NCBI GenBank assembly: GCA_910591455.2
Contig: OU342804.1
Location: 14,861,133-14,925,132 of the forward strand
Reading direction: 5' to 3'
DNA: 64,000 bases
Source of the DNA: Pholis gunnellus
Lineage: Eukaryota > Chordata > Actinopteri > Perciformes > Pholidae
Shown here one piece after another: positions 25,301-41,164 of the stretch. Made by a program: the position numbers and the translations under genes. The notes under the pieces were generated by a model that was not told where the DNA came from, made no database searches, and saw only the letters and a program-made list of their open reading frames with translations. The stretch's first letter is position 1; each line of letters begins with the position of its first letter.

Positions 25301-26155
25301 GTTTTAGTAAAGAAAGCAGGGGCATATCACCTTCATTCATTTCTACCACGGGACTGTGTGTGTGCAGAGCATATTTTATTATTTTATTCAGACTGAACAT
25401 TTGAAAAATGTATGTAGTCATCATAAGGTTTATCATGTGGTTGTAGGGTGTTTTTAACCACCCGCTTGATACGTCTTCCTCTCATTTTATACTAGTGTGA
25501 AACCAGCGATGCTACACTGCCACCATGTGGCAGAAAAACACAATGAAATAAATCCAAAGCAGCTTCTATGCTGATGCTGCTTGTCAGTGTTTTTCAGCAG
25601 GCTTACAGTAGGCCTATATGTTCGTAAGAGGGGAGCCGCATCTGCAAAAAATGATAAAACCCTCAAACAAACCATTGAACCAGCATCAGTAGAAGCTGTA
25701 GCTGAGAAATTGAGACATTGCACAAACATTGAGAAATCAGCACAAACAAATCTTTTCCCAGAAAACACTCAATGATGACAATGGTTGATGGTGACAGCGA
25801 TGTAGTTAAGCACATCAATCTTGGATCAACTATAACAATGCAATTCTTCTTCTTACAATTATTCTCATTTACACCCCACTGAGTTCATTTAAATTCATTC
25901 TGTGGTGAACAAATAAAGCTAAATAACATCTGAAGGTGTCATATCGAACTATTTTTTTTAAACACAGAATTATATGATGGCCGTGTACGAAAGTGTGCAA
26001 CTAGGTTGCAGTGATTTACTTTTATAAGTAAAAACACAAACGTCAAACAATTTACATTCAAAATGTATATTGAATGCACACGCTGCACCTTTTACGTAGA
26101 ATGCAATGTACATTTGTTGCAGAGCTCAATGTTCAAATATACGCCATAACAGTTT
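22395..26155. other. intergenic region nmb-tspan3, no gene seen
   Basis: AT-rich unique DNA. All ORFs are under 95 codons and lack recognisable domains or splice support. No intact mobile element or tandem repeat of note was seen. Confidence 0.55.
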
Positions 26156-29785
<3,630 letters not shown>

Positions 29786-30801
29786 GGGAGGCAGACAACC
29801 AACGAAGCACTCAATAAATCAAAAGGAGCATCACCACAGTAGATTTCAGCTGTAGTTATATAAGCTCAAGCACACCTTGCACAATTCCTGATAAAGTAGC
29901 GAACACTGGTGATGTGGTTTGGGTGGGTGGGTGGGTGCTTCAAGGGTAAACCAGTTATTTATTGACATGCTTTGTAAGTTACTGTTACTTTAAATGTTTT
30001 TTTTCTCCTTACAAATACTGAAATATTTACAGTGGCCAAAGTTGTATATGGCTAATTGTCATTATCGATGTTAATGCAGAATTCTTTTAATGTGGCTTGA
30101 TCAAACTCCCCAGTGAGGATTATGAGAAGTAATTTGGAGAGTAATGTGTATAAGAATGTATTTCCTTGTGTGCTAGTTTGCACTACGGCTGGAGCTCTGG
30201 AAATATTTCCTGGCAGTAAATGAAAATCTATGCTAAAAAGAACATGTACAATATTCCTAAGAACGTGTTTAGTAAGAACCAGATTTTGTGAAAATGGAAA
30301 AAAACAACTTTTTACCATAGACATAACAGATTCAGTGGTTTTGACTTAACATTTTTATTTGTGGAGCAGATCTTTGTTTTGTCTCTCAAAACCATGTTTG
30401 GAAGAGAGACTTCTTCATATTCACAAATATTCAGGTTGTGAATAATGTATGTTCTTTTTTGGTGTGGATGTTTCTGAATCAGGCTTCATTAGCGAGGCAT
30501 TGCCAGTATATAATTAACCTTTTAGTCTACTGCTATTAGTAGGAGTATTATCAGTGTTACCTGAAGACCTGTGTATCTGTAGATCCAGTTTATTACAGTC
30601 AGAGACATCCCTCTGTTTAGATTGTTAGTTATACCCCTGCTATGGACATTATGACATTATTTTATACATTTTTGTGAAATTGTGCATCGTTTTAATATTT
30701 TTGAGCTGTTAAGTTGAACCCTAGATATTTAGCTTGTGCCGCAGAAAAAAAAAAACATGACAAACAAAATTGTGTGTGGACTGGAAAACAGGCAGGAGAC
30801 A

Positions 30802-30807
30802 AATAAA
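30802..30807 (+). promoter_or_regulatory. candidate distal polyadenylation signal of tspan3
   Basis: AATAAA lies about 1.0 kb after the stop codon, with GT/T-rich sequence following. An earlier AATAAA (29813-29818) only about 30 bp after the stop is also possible, giving short and long 3' UTR forms. Choice is inferred. Confidence 0.45.
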
Positions 30808-31328
30808 GTAATACGTTTCAGCTTGACTGTTTAATTGACATTTCATCCACTTGGCTTTACATGGAAGTGAGTGTTAAACCATATACACCGGTAATTATTT
30901 GATAATTCATCTGTTGCATGAAAAATATGAGGATGTTTAAACACATAGCTACGTCATCACTTGACATATATGAAAATAGTTTCCTTTATACAAACGTTTC
31001 TGTAATTTTGTCTACTCACCACTCACAGATAATTCCTAATGCACAGCAGACATATGAATACAGTATTGTAACCTTCAATCTTCACTAGCTCACAAACATA
31101 CAAAAAACATTGAAGAAATGCCACATATAGAACGTGAGAATCCAGGCGCAAAGCTGCTAGCAACCTTAATTCATGTGGTTTTTGTGGTCATAAATTTAAA
31201 ATCCTGCTGTTGCTTATTATTATGTCAGTGGCTAGATAGAGGAGTAGTTTTAAAATGGTGTTTTAAATGCCTTTCCTTGCGAGGCCGCAGCCACCATGCG
31301 GGCCATCTCAGCTAAATATGCTCTATAA

Positions 31329-31390
31329 CAGGGGTGTCAAACATACGCCCCCCCCCCCCCCCCTCCCGCCGACGACGAAGGAGCAGCAGC

Positions 31391-31422
<32 letters not shown>

Positions 31423-31499
31423 CCGACGACGACGACGAAGGAGCAGCAGCACCCTCCCCCCGATGCGGCCCCAGAGCAACAATGAGTTTGACACCCCTG
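31329..31499. mobile_element. hAT-type MITE with 8-bp target duplication and poly-C core
   Basis: The ends are CAGGGGTGTCAAAC (31329) and its exact inverse GTTTGACACCCCTG (to 31499). The element is flanked on both sides by CTCTATAA (31321-31328 and 31500-31507). The 8-bp duplication and CAGGGGTG ends identify a hAT non-autonomous insertion. The 171-bp body holds C runs of 16 and 30 bp and two copies of a CCGCCGACGACGAAGGAGCA-type unit, evidently expanded by slippage. It lies between the convergent tspan3 and pstpip1 genes. The Pro-rich ORF across it is an artefact of the C runs. Confidence 0.9.
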
Positions 31500-31507
31500 C
31501 TCTATAA

Positions 31508-32445
31508 TATATCAAAGTATCTGTAATGCAATGTCAAATGTCCCTTGTGTGGGAAAACAGCAATACGCATGCCTGACGATTGTTACTCTGCTGCAATTTG
31601 ATTTGCTGTACAGTTGTTGTCATTGGCTCGCAGTTGGCAGAAGTTAGTAACTGCGGTCAACACGAATTATGTGGATTATCTTTTACAGCACACATTTCAA
31701 AGTCTGCCTTTTGAAGAAAAACTTTAGATTAAACACCTCATGGCCCACCAGGTGCGAAATATTGTTATAAAGCAACCTGACTGTAAAAAGAATACTATTT
31801 AACGTGGAGTAATTCTGCAGGAAGAAACGCCTCTTTCTGAATCGATTAGCTACCAAACAGGAAAGCAGCAGGACAACGCGGTATCATTGGAAGAGCTAAA
31901 TTAGCTAGCCAACGCTACCCAAATGGACAACGCAAACGGTGAATGGAGGTGAACAAATACGAGCCCAGTTGGATTATCTATGTATTAAACTGTGTGGTAA
32001 ATGTGAAATTACGTTCGAGCATTAAGGTAAATGTCAAATTGTGTAATTTGCGCCTGCCGATTGATGTGCCAATATGCTATCTGCCCCAAAACTCCACTGA
32101 ACTAATCTAATGTTTACTCCTGATTTATCATATCAAATAGAATGCTGAAGTCAAACTAAGTATCAATTATATTGAAGATACATTCTTTTATCAGTTATCA
32201 TGATCTCTTTGTCTGGAGTCTGATCATCACAGCGCATATCGTTGATTTATAAAAAGAAGCTATGTTATGGTTGCAATGTAGAACCTCTCTTGCACTGGCA
32301 TAATGCTAGTTGTTCTTCTGTTAGCGTATGAAAGTTTGTTCGTCAGACTCACGTTGAAAATATGACAGATACTGACAAAGCAAAGTCACTGCAAGCCGTT
32401 TTAAAACGGTACGATACAAATGTTGAACTCCAGGTGGTTTATCGT
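31508..32445. other. tspan3-pstpip1 convergent gap / pstpip1 3' UTR
   Basis: This must contain the 3' UTR of pstpip1 on the minus strand, but I see no canonical TTTATT (reverse AATAAA) that clearly marks its end. Apart from that the stretch is AT-rich with nothing recognised. Confidence 0.4.
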
Positions 32446-35400
32446 TCAGATTTTGCCCAGGTAGTTTCCTGGCACCATTCCAGTCAGTCCGTTCCTCTCC
32501 ACTGTCCACCAGCCGTCTTCTCCTCGTTCCAACACTCGGACCATGTCCCCTCTACTGACAGACAGTTCATCCTCTTCCTGACCAGTTGTTATGAACAAAG
32601 ATGACAATTGTTGGTTACAAATGGGTGACACTAAGGAGCCTTTATCATCTCTTACCTGAATACATAGGCTACTCTACAATTGGAGTAATGGTACTGTAAT
32701 GGTACAGTAATTGACACAACTTGGTTTCATGTCCAGTAACGTCATAGTATTGCAAATAATACAAAATAATGTGTTGTAGTAATCACCTGGGCAGTGTATT
32801 TATAAAGTACAATGTAGCTGTCTTCATCAGCTGAAACTGTGGCCAATGATGCTGCATGCTGGAGGCCTGGTAGGGGCGCATATCCTCCATCCTCCTCCTC
32901 AACTGAAGCCAGAGTGAAAGTAGGCGTTTGAAAATGCTAAATGTTAACTACTTTAGAGAAATACAACTTTATGTACACAACACATTGTGTGCAGCACATT
33001 GATATTTCACTAATTTAAAATGTGCAACTAAGTGATGTTTCTTCAATCACACATTTATTTTTGTTACAAAGCATGGTTTTATATTAGATTCACGTTATAA
33101 ATAGGCCACAATTATCAGAACAATATGAACATTCAGGCTCCCTCATGTGGCTCAAAGGTGTACTGCATATATACGTCTTAAATAAAAGACAGATGGAAGA
33201 AATTATGCAAATCTCCTTATCTTAAGGTAACTTTTGTGGTTGTCTTTAAGCTCAAATTTAAGATCATGCAAGCTCAATTTTAAACTTCAATTCATATTCA
33301 AATAGATCCACCATATGAGCACACATGTTCAATACTCCCCTCAATGATCTAACAAGTGAATGCAATACTTACTCTCCCCAAAAGATGTCACTGTTGATTG
33401 TGAGTTTTGAAGACTGTCGGCACTGATGTTCACAGAACTTGTGAGAAGGGGATCAGAGAACCTGAATGATCCAGGTCAGCGTAGATATTTAGGATATACA
33501 CAGAAGTGTTCAGATAAACAGACAATTAGGTCGCAATAACATCTGCATTTGATTCTTTCACATTGTTGAAAATAAGTTTTTTTTGTTGTTGTTTAAAATG
33601 GAGAAAGGTACCGAAGAAAGATGAACCAGGAGGAGACAGCATTGTCTTACTGCCATAACAACCTGGCAGTATTCATGTGTTATACCCTTAACCCTAAAGT
33701 TTGTACAGTAACAATGCTGTCTCCTCCTGATTCCTCCTCCGATGTGGATCGTGTCAGACCTCGTCATCACGTCTTCTTCTCCTACTGCGAAATGAGCTTG
33801 GCCATTGCTGTCCCGGGATCTCGCCGTCTGGTAGAAGCTCTCATACAATATGGGCTCTGTGTGGGGAAAAGAGAAACGGCTTCTTTGAGAAGTGAGGTCA
33901 GGTGTGGCTTCCTGTCTTTGTGTTCACTGAAAGAGAGAATTAGAAGTTGAGTAGCACTCTAAATCCAGTTCATTTGTGCACCTTCTTTCACTTCTCTCCT
34001 AAGTTTGTAGTTTTCTCTGAAGGGTAAAGGACAATCTACACGCTGAGTAGTCTCTTACCTGGAGGCCTCGTTCCTGTGCTTTTCATCCCTATGAAATAGT
34101 TGTTGTCTATGGTGATGTCACACTGTTCCAGTTGCTTCCTCACCTCCTCGATAAACTGAAAAAAAAGAGGCAATCCTTCGAATTGTACACTTCCTGTATA
34201 ACATTTTTGTGGTTTGAGACTTTCATTTCAAATACAGTTATCCATGCAAAAAACAAATGAGAAGAAACTAAGCACGTATGAAAGGTGCTCTGCCAAAATC
34301 ATCCACCAAATTTGTGACATGTGCTGTTGGTTCCTGCTTTCAACAGTCTACATATCTACAGCCACACTTGCATTGGGGCTGCACTAATCTGCATGCTAAC
34401 CTCAGTATGCTAACATGCTCACAATGACAAAGCTGTTGTTTAGACGGTATAATGTAAACCATGTTCACCATCTTTGTTTAGCATGTTAGCATGTCAACAT
34501 TTGCTAATAAGCACATCTTGGGACCATGAAGGTCTTCTAAAGTTCTCATTAAAACAAAGCGTTTAGGCCTCACCCCAAGCTGAACCCATGAGGGTTAAAG
34601 GGCAGTTCACCCCAAAATCAAAAAATCATTATTATCCTCTTACCTGTAGTGCTTTTTATCAATCTGCATTGCTTTGATGCGAATTGCCTAATTTTTTTAG
34701 ATATCTACCATACAGATGTCTGCCTTCTCTTGAATAAAATATGACTATATGGCACTCAACTTGACTTGACTTGCTCAAAAGGCCAAATAAATACATTTGA
34801 AAACTGCAATTTAACTTTCCAGTAATCATGATCCTGTTACTAAAGATAATCCACAGAGCTTGAGCAGTTTAAAGTTGGAACTATTTCCTTTCAACCATAG
34901 CTGTTATATGAAACTGCGATGTAGATCCAAAATCTATATTGATAAATAGCACTACAGGTAAGAGGAAAAATATGTATTTTTGATTTTGGGTTTATATCCA
35001 TTTAAATATATTTAACTAAAGAAAGTAAGCTCACCTCATCATCTTTGACACACTGCATGGAGAAATGGTTGCAGTGGTCCCAGAGAGAACACCTGAGCAT
35101 GCTGATGCGATCTCCCTCCAGTTGCTGGAACACCTGAGAAACATACACTGCTGGTTTCTACTGTATCAAAGTTCATAACGCCGACTTAGAAAAACTTGAT
35201 TCCTTTCTGTTCTGTACAGCATGTTATGCTGCATTAGTGCAAACCGGCAGTGTCATCTGAATGTATTAGGAATGACTGATGTGCCAATTGTGTAAATGTG
35301 AATTGAAAAAGCATAACGGATCTCAGCTTTGAAAAAGTACTTTGTGGTTGTCGGTTTGCAGTTCCATTTTTAGCGTGCTCAAGATCTGTATTTCCTCAGT

Positions 35401-38400
35401 GGTCAGTAGAAAGGTGCTGTGAGAGGAATCATGCTTGCAGATAAAGGGGACTTCGTGTGAGACATAGTCTGTGTGGTTAGACGCCCTCGTTCTGGTTTAT
35501 GATGTGCATGTACTATAGGAATATAGTCCCCTGTACCTCGCAGGTGCTTTTGTGTGTTTCTTCCCAGTCCTGGCGAACACTCTCTTGCTGAACAATGTTG
35601 GTAAAGTACAGCTTCTCTGTGAGAGATTATTATAAATGGTCATAGTTAGAAATGAAACACAGCAACAAACACAAATGTATTAGAAAAATCATGTACAGTG
35701 CAACTTATTTTCTAAATTCATATAATCTGTGATGGCTTTATTGAACAATGTCATGAATACCGACATACACTTTACAGGTTATATATAGAAATTCTAGAGA
35801 GGAAACATGATTCTGGGTAATACCTGCTTCATTGGCAGCCTGTCTAGATTGCTTTGCCCTGTGACGCATCTGTGAAAAAAGTATTACACAGGAAGTGACA
35901 TGCATGACAAGTGTGACAAGCTCTCATCACAAACTGGGGAGACTTCATCACATTAAAACATTATCATCATAACATTATCAGGCCAAAGCATGTTAGACCT
36001 GTTGAAAAGATGTCTGTAGCACCTTTCTTGAATATGCAAAAGTCTAAATATTATCAGAGTCATTTAGGGAAAATGCGAAAGATTGAATGTACTTTTAAGG
36101 AGATGACAGATGTAACAGCTGCTCATGAACATACTTAAGTTCCTCCTTGCTAGAGTTACAGAAAAGTCCCACCACCAAACTTGCAGTTTGGGGTGCAAAG
36201 ACAAATATCTAAATGGAAGTCTGTATTTGAATTCCTTAAAACCTCCAACTGGTCTGACATTACTCTTATAGTGAGGTAACCAGTTTAGTTAATATACCTT
36301 TTCTGAGTTTTTGGATGCAACGGTTGTCTTCGCAGCCCCCTGTTCTGCCTCGTCCGCCTCTCTGCATCTCAGCTCATAATTCTTCTTAGACTGTAAGAGA
36401 CAGAGACAGAAACCAGAGTTCCAAGAGCTTTGTAATGTTTGTTCTTTATTCCAATGATGAGCATAAATACAGCATGGCATCAAATCAGTGTCTCAACATC
36501 GACAAAAGAAGTCATGTTTGATTTCTGGATTAAATGCAAAATGTAATAATTTAAATTATATCAGCTTTGGCTGTTACTTACTTCCACGGTCCTCTTGTAC
36601 ACGGAAACCTTTTTCTTCTGAACCTTCTCCATGATGCTTTGGAACTATATGAGGAACGAGAATGTTCTTAAAAGATTTATTGTATTCATCTACTGTGTAT
36701 TCTTTTGATACCCACAGTTACTAACATGCTGTAGAAACTTTATTATTTCTAACTTGATCTGAATGGAAATTCTGAAATAACTTGTTCAGCTTCCGGTAGG
36801 TTTAATAATGACTGGAATTTTGTTATCATAGTAGGAATTCTAGTGGTGCATGCATTACTTGGCGATTACTTAGCTTTGTAAATATTAATACATATTACCT
36901 ATAAAGGAATTTAAATGATTTTAGGGATACGTACAATCTGCACTCGGGTAGAGAAGAATAGAGACAAGCTAATGAAAGCCATCAAACCTCACCTCTATAT
37001 TTGTGTACAATAAGTCAGTTGCTAAACACAAATGGCCCAGTACCTTCTTCCTCTGCTCTTTCTGCCGTTCTCTGAATGTCTCAATCTTTTTCACCTCCTC
37101 TTTCAATATATCGGACAGCTGGATGTGAAAGTTACCAATGTTCTCGATTTCTGCAGCCAAAATGAATCAATTCTACGCATTATAGACACACAACAAAACA
37201 GTGGCAATATTTAGTACTTTGGTGTGATTTGTCCTTGGCTAGATAAACTTACGTGTTTTTAATAGTTCAAAGGATGCTCTCAAGGTGCTGGAAAAAACAA
37301 AGCACATTTAGGATCAGAAATAAATGAGAGAAAGCTCAGTACAAATTAAATGTCTGACAGCTTGTGACAGGACAGGAACAGGAAATCTGGCAACATATAA
37401 TGACCCACTGTTGCTGCAGTCGGTTGCACAGACACACAGCCACTCTTTTCTTTCTTCTCTTTTTCTGTCTCATAGATACAGAGTTTAGCTTCCTTTCAAA
37501 ATAATATATGACTCATAGACTCCTGACTGATGTTTCATATGTTGTGAGTCAGTTTCAATCAGCACTAAACTCATCATATTGTCATTTCAACAAAATAAAT
37601 ATGTGACCCTTTTTCTAATATGTCTTACTTATATACCAAGTGTACAGTATGTGTGTACAGTACATAATGTTTAGTTAAGTCAATGTATTTACCTGATCTC
37701 TGTGTGTCCTCCTGCTTTGCGAGCAATAGTCACCAGTTCCTTCCCATACTTCTCCTCTGCTACTGTCCTGTGAAGTATGAACACAGATGCATCACACTGG
37801 AGCCCAGAATTAGTTTTTTAGTGTTTACTTACAAAACTGAACAGTGTTTTTCTTGTCCGAACAAAAGAGATGCATTACGCTTCCCTGTAGTTTGTTGTGA
37901 TATGCTACCATCATTTACCATCATTACTTTTATTATATTGGATTACATCTTGAGGTTTACCGCATATGACTGTAGTACTCTATTATCATTTGCTATATCC
38001 AGTATTTATGGTGGTGCTGAATATTTTTGCTGCACAGAGAAAAATTGACCAACGCACTCGACCTTTATTGTCAAAAAATGGACTGAATTGGTATGAGATG
38101 CAAAGCAGCGGTGGGACTAAAGGTGCGTTCACACCAAACGCGGCGCAAATTATTCGTGCCACGTTTGGTGTGAACGCACCTTAAAACTGAACACAGGTGT
38201 GACCGATTACATGCTCTGTTGTCTCATGATAATAAAATTTCAGTTACTGAGATACAGACTGACGTTACCTCATCTTTAAAAGCTCCTCCACATCTTTGCA
38301 CATTTGCCTTCCATCTTGCAACCTCTGGATCACAGCGTCGTACCCTGCATGACAGGTGAAATTGGACCCCTGTATTTAGAAGACATAGAACAAGCTTAGA

Positions 38401-39030
38401 GAAATACTGCAATGAACAGCATTGCTCAACAACTGTTGCAATGTGTTCTTGAGTCAATCCTGGACTCACTTTGTGGTAAAAATGCAGAACTAACATTTTG
38501 CAAAAATAGTATGTATGACATGGCAACATTCTCAGTACTTCATGAAACTGCCCCTCAAAGAGTAGAGCAGATTGACAGTACGTAGATCGACACAGATGGA
38601 CCTTGTGGCACAAAGTTTGAGGGTATTTATGAACTGTAAAACTCATCAGTACTGTCTTTGTTAGGTGATACAAAATTGCCAGAACTTAAGAATTCAAGAA
38701 AGATGTTTCTATTTTACAACATGTTAAATTTGACCTCTACACTCTAAATGGTGGCTAGTTTAAGTCTGCAGAATACTGGTAATCAAGGGGTTTTCTTTTG
38801 ACGGTACCTTTGATTATCTGCAAAATGAATGAATTACATTTTAGTTTGCTCAAAATGTGAATTCTACATAAAATAATTTCCCATAAATGATTGCATGACT
38901 GCGACGACACCAATGAACATTCAGTTTTCAAGAACAAGGACAACTACAGCAAAGCACAAGAGCACAAAAACAGACTTACCCAGAAAGCGTCTTTAAACAT
39001 CAAAGGTGCCATCTCGCTTGTTACTTCCAT
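32446..39030 (-). CDS. pstpip1: proline-serine-threonine phosphatase-interacting protein 1 (F-BAR/SH3 adaptor)
   Basis: A haematopoietic cytoskeletal adaptor linking PTP-PEST phosphatases, CD2, WASP and pyrin to actin. Fifteen coding exons in transcription order: 39030-38980, 38369-38269, 37767-37693, 37287-37253, 37150-37044, 36644-36582, 36390-36298, 35869-35824, 35616-35537, 35133-35035, 34155-34059, 33856-33760, 33461-33373, 32902-32787 and 32577-32446. Phases join perfectly: 1281 bp, 426 residues (human 416, also 15 exons). The F-BAR domain spans about residues 10-270: FKDAFW, HAGYDAVIQRL, EKYGKELV, FRERQKEQRKK. The SLWDHCNHFS motif carries the Trp (235) known in mammals to bind PTP-PEST, and CVKDDE keeps the Glu mutated in PAPA syndrome. 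The linker has a tyrosine (GGYAPL). The SH3 domain spans about 375-426: YIVLYKYTAQ, GEDGWWTVERNG, VPGNYL. The ALYDY motif has Lys for Asp. A second in-frame ATG (39012-39010, MAPLMFKDAFW) has better context and aligns with the mammalian start. The exon 12 donor, AG|GTCTGA, is weak but is the only one that fits the phase. Confidence 0.95.
33627..33729. repeat. inverted repeat / hairpin in pstpip1 intron 12
   Basis: CAGGAGGAGACAGCATTGT (33627-33645) is repeated exactly inverted at 33711-33729. The match extends through a TTACTG/CAGTAA pair with a 2-base gap, leaving a loop of about 55 bases. No target duplication is evident. It could be a small MITE or a foldback. It begins 31 bp downstream, in transcript sense, of the weak exon 12 donor. 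Confidence 0.7.
34375..34594 (+). repeat. dispersed fish repeat, copy 3 (5' part only)
   Basis: TGCATGCTAAC, GTATGCTAACATGCTCACAA, TTGTTTAGACGGTATAATGT, CATGTTCACCATC, AGCATGTTAGCATG and ACATTTGCTAATAAGCAC occur in the same order as in the other copies of this family. It ends where the TTAA-flanked element begins. It lies in pstpip1 intron 10. Confidence 0.7.
34599..35001. mobile_element. 403-bp TTAA-flanked MITE with long inverted repeats
   Basis: The left arm (34599 to about 34666) contains CACCCCAAAATCAAAAA, ATCCTCTTACCTGTAGTGCT and TTTATCAAT. The right arm (about 34937-35001) contains the inverse of the same blocks, so the inverted repeats are about 60 bp with a few mismatches. TTAA lies at both junctions (34595-34598 and 35002-35005), consistent with piggyBac- or Kolobok-type insertion. 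There is no ORF. It lies in pstpip1 intron 10, ending 33 bp from exon 10 on its donor side. Confidence 0.85.
38121..38181. mobile_element. 61-bp palindromic MITE with TAA duplication
   Basis: AGGTGCGTTCACACCAAACG and its exact inverse form 20-bp perfect arms around a 21-base centre that itself pairs partly. It is flanked by TAA on both sides (38118-38120 and 38182-38184). A 3-bp TWA duplication is the hallmark of PIF/Harbinger-type insertion, and GGTGCGTTCACACC is a common fish MITE end. It lies in pstpip1 intron 2. Confidence 0.88.
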
Positions 39031-39250
39031 GAACTGAACACAGTTGCTTTCCTCAGTGTGAACTTCTTTTACTTCTTTCTCTCTCAAGTTAATCGCTCGA
39101 CAACAACCTAAATAAAGTATTTGAAGGCCGAGTAAACTGTGTTCAAGCGGTGGGTGGCCTTAACTTCAGAGAGTCATTATGAAAGAGGAAGAGCTTCTGT
39201 CCCATGATGTCACTGACCACAGTCAGATCAGCCCATGTGTGCGACAGCAT
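39031..39250 (-). promoter_or_regulatory. pstpip1 upstream region (putative promoter)
   Basis: This lies directly upstream of the first coding exon. It contains purine-rich GAGGAA cores: GAGGAAAG at about 39046-39053 in transcript sense, and GAAAGAGGAAGAGC at 39181-39194 on the + strand. These resemble PU.1/ETS sites expected at a myeloid gene. There is no TATA box or CpG island. Weak inference. Confidence 0.3.
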
Positions 39251-41120
39251 CTCTTTCACTATCATTTGGTGTACAAGGCTGAATGTCTAGTTTAAAGGTG
39301 TTGTAAGGTTTAGTCAAACACAACAGCCGATTGTTGTATCTACTTGGATAATATAGTCTGTATGTCTCTGTATTTGATGCAATCTGTTAGCTGAAGATGA
39401 ACATTTTATTTGTGGTTTGGTTATTTAGTGACAAACAGTCATAGAGTGTGGTTTCAGTCTCAGCTTCAGATGGCTGGCAAGCACCAAGAGTGGCTGTGTT
39501 TTATAATACATATAACATCATTATTATGTTATATTATTCAGATTATTATCATACTTCATCAATATGTTGGCACTTCCATATAATAAATACATATCTCCAA
39601 AAGATGTGTTGTGACAGACACACATTTTCATCCGACTGTTGTCCTGCACATTCCTGTGATGAACACAAGGAGGAGACACAGACCTTTCTAGAAAATATCA
39701 AACAACCCTCTAAGTATTACTCGGGATCAAACCCTCCCGTGACAGAGTCGGTAGTTCTCAAATCTCCACGGGGGGGTTGGAGATAAAATCCCAAATCTGT
39801 CAATCCAGTTGAGATGAAAACAAATCTGTGCCTCAGGCATCTTTCCGGGAAGATATGGAGACACGTGAATGTGAACCTAGAAGCGTATTATTGATTTTCA
39901 AAGTGAGGAGAAGGACAGACAGTGGTGTCTCTCACCCGTCACTCAATGAAATGTGTGAAAATCTTTGGCTCTCTCACAAAGCTGGGGGATCATTCACACA
40001 CCTAACGACATAAAGGTTGTCAAAGGGACAGTACTAATCAATACAGACAACTGAGAATAATGGACCGTCGTCTTTTGCTGTTATTTGTTTTAGATTTATG
40101 TGTTTTTAAAAAATATATAAAGCACTTTGAGGTGCAATACATATATTGCACCGGCCAGAGATATGTTTGATTTATTGACTGATTGGACAGACAGATGTTT
40201 TTTCGGATGATTTATTCAAGAGCTACAATGCTGTCCTGTGAAAACCATTTACCCACAAAACATACTGTTTTCATCAATTAATTAAAAACTGGTCAGTGTA
40301 CCTTGTGACAATACATTTTTCAGATTATTCAATTGGTTTTTAAATGTTTTTTTACTGTAGGAAGTTTAGTTTCCTAGCCAGCTAGCCATCCATCCGGAGT
40401 GGCCATTTTGGGTGTAACAATTCAGTTTTCCCACTTGGAAACATTTGCCAGTTTAAGTTAGGATAATGCTCCCAGATCAAGGCTCCCAGCAAGTTTTCAA
40501 GTCGAGATGACTGAGTCGGTGGTGCTTGGCCTTCGCTGTGACCCCGTTTGAGGCCTCTAATGGAGGGACAAGCTCTGGGAATCAGCTGTGCTGCCAGGGC
40601 CTGAGCACACTATCACACACCAGGGTTTCAGCGTGCACTCACACACAAATACACTTAAGTTTCCTACCCCTCTCTCACTCGTTTTCTCTCTCTCTCTCCC
40701 TCACACTCCCTGGAGTGGCAGTTATTGAACTGTGACAAACGAGCTGTGTCAGACCAGCCCCCCTACCTGGGGGATTGGCTAAATGACCTTTCCATTACCC
40801 AACCACTGCTGTATTCCCCCTCTACAGATAGAGTTACATACACAGCCACAAAGCCCATTTGCTAGGACCAGTGTCAACGTCGCTGCCATTAGCCACTACA
40901 TCTTTCTGTGCTTTCTCATTATAATTCTTTTTTATTTTTATTTTAATCCTGCAGATCAATTTATCTGCAAAAACATGCAGTATTTATATTTATTTTGTGT
41001 GCTTACATTCCTCTCGGAAGCGGCGCTCTGGACCATGTGAGCAAGGAAAGTGATAAATGTGATGCCAGAAGCAGCTTTTGTCCGGTTGCTTTGGTTTGTG
41101 CTTTAGTGTGGGTTATCTCT
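39251..41120. other. non-coding DNA upstream of pstpip1
   Basis: No supportable gene. ORFs are short and unsupported. A CT-rich stretch lies at 40675-40710. Nothing else recognised. Confidence 0.5.
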
Positions 41121-41121
41121 G

Positions 41122-41123
41122 GT

Positions 41124-41164
<41 letters not shown>
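41122..41164. repeat. (GT)n(GA)n compound microsatellite
   Basis: About 13 GT units pass directly into about 8 GA units. Confidence 0.95.

Noticed and set aside
31267..31515. Pro-rich ORF (+) and Gly/Arg-rich ORF (-) over the C runs
   Set aside because: Produced by homopolymers inside a hAT MITE with defined ends and target duplication.
38224..38673. 149-codon minus-strand ORF
   Set aside because: It overlaps pstpip1 exon 2 in a different frame. Splice sites and F-BAR similarity show that the real frame differs.
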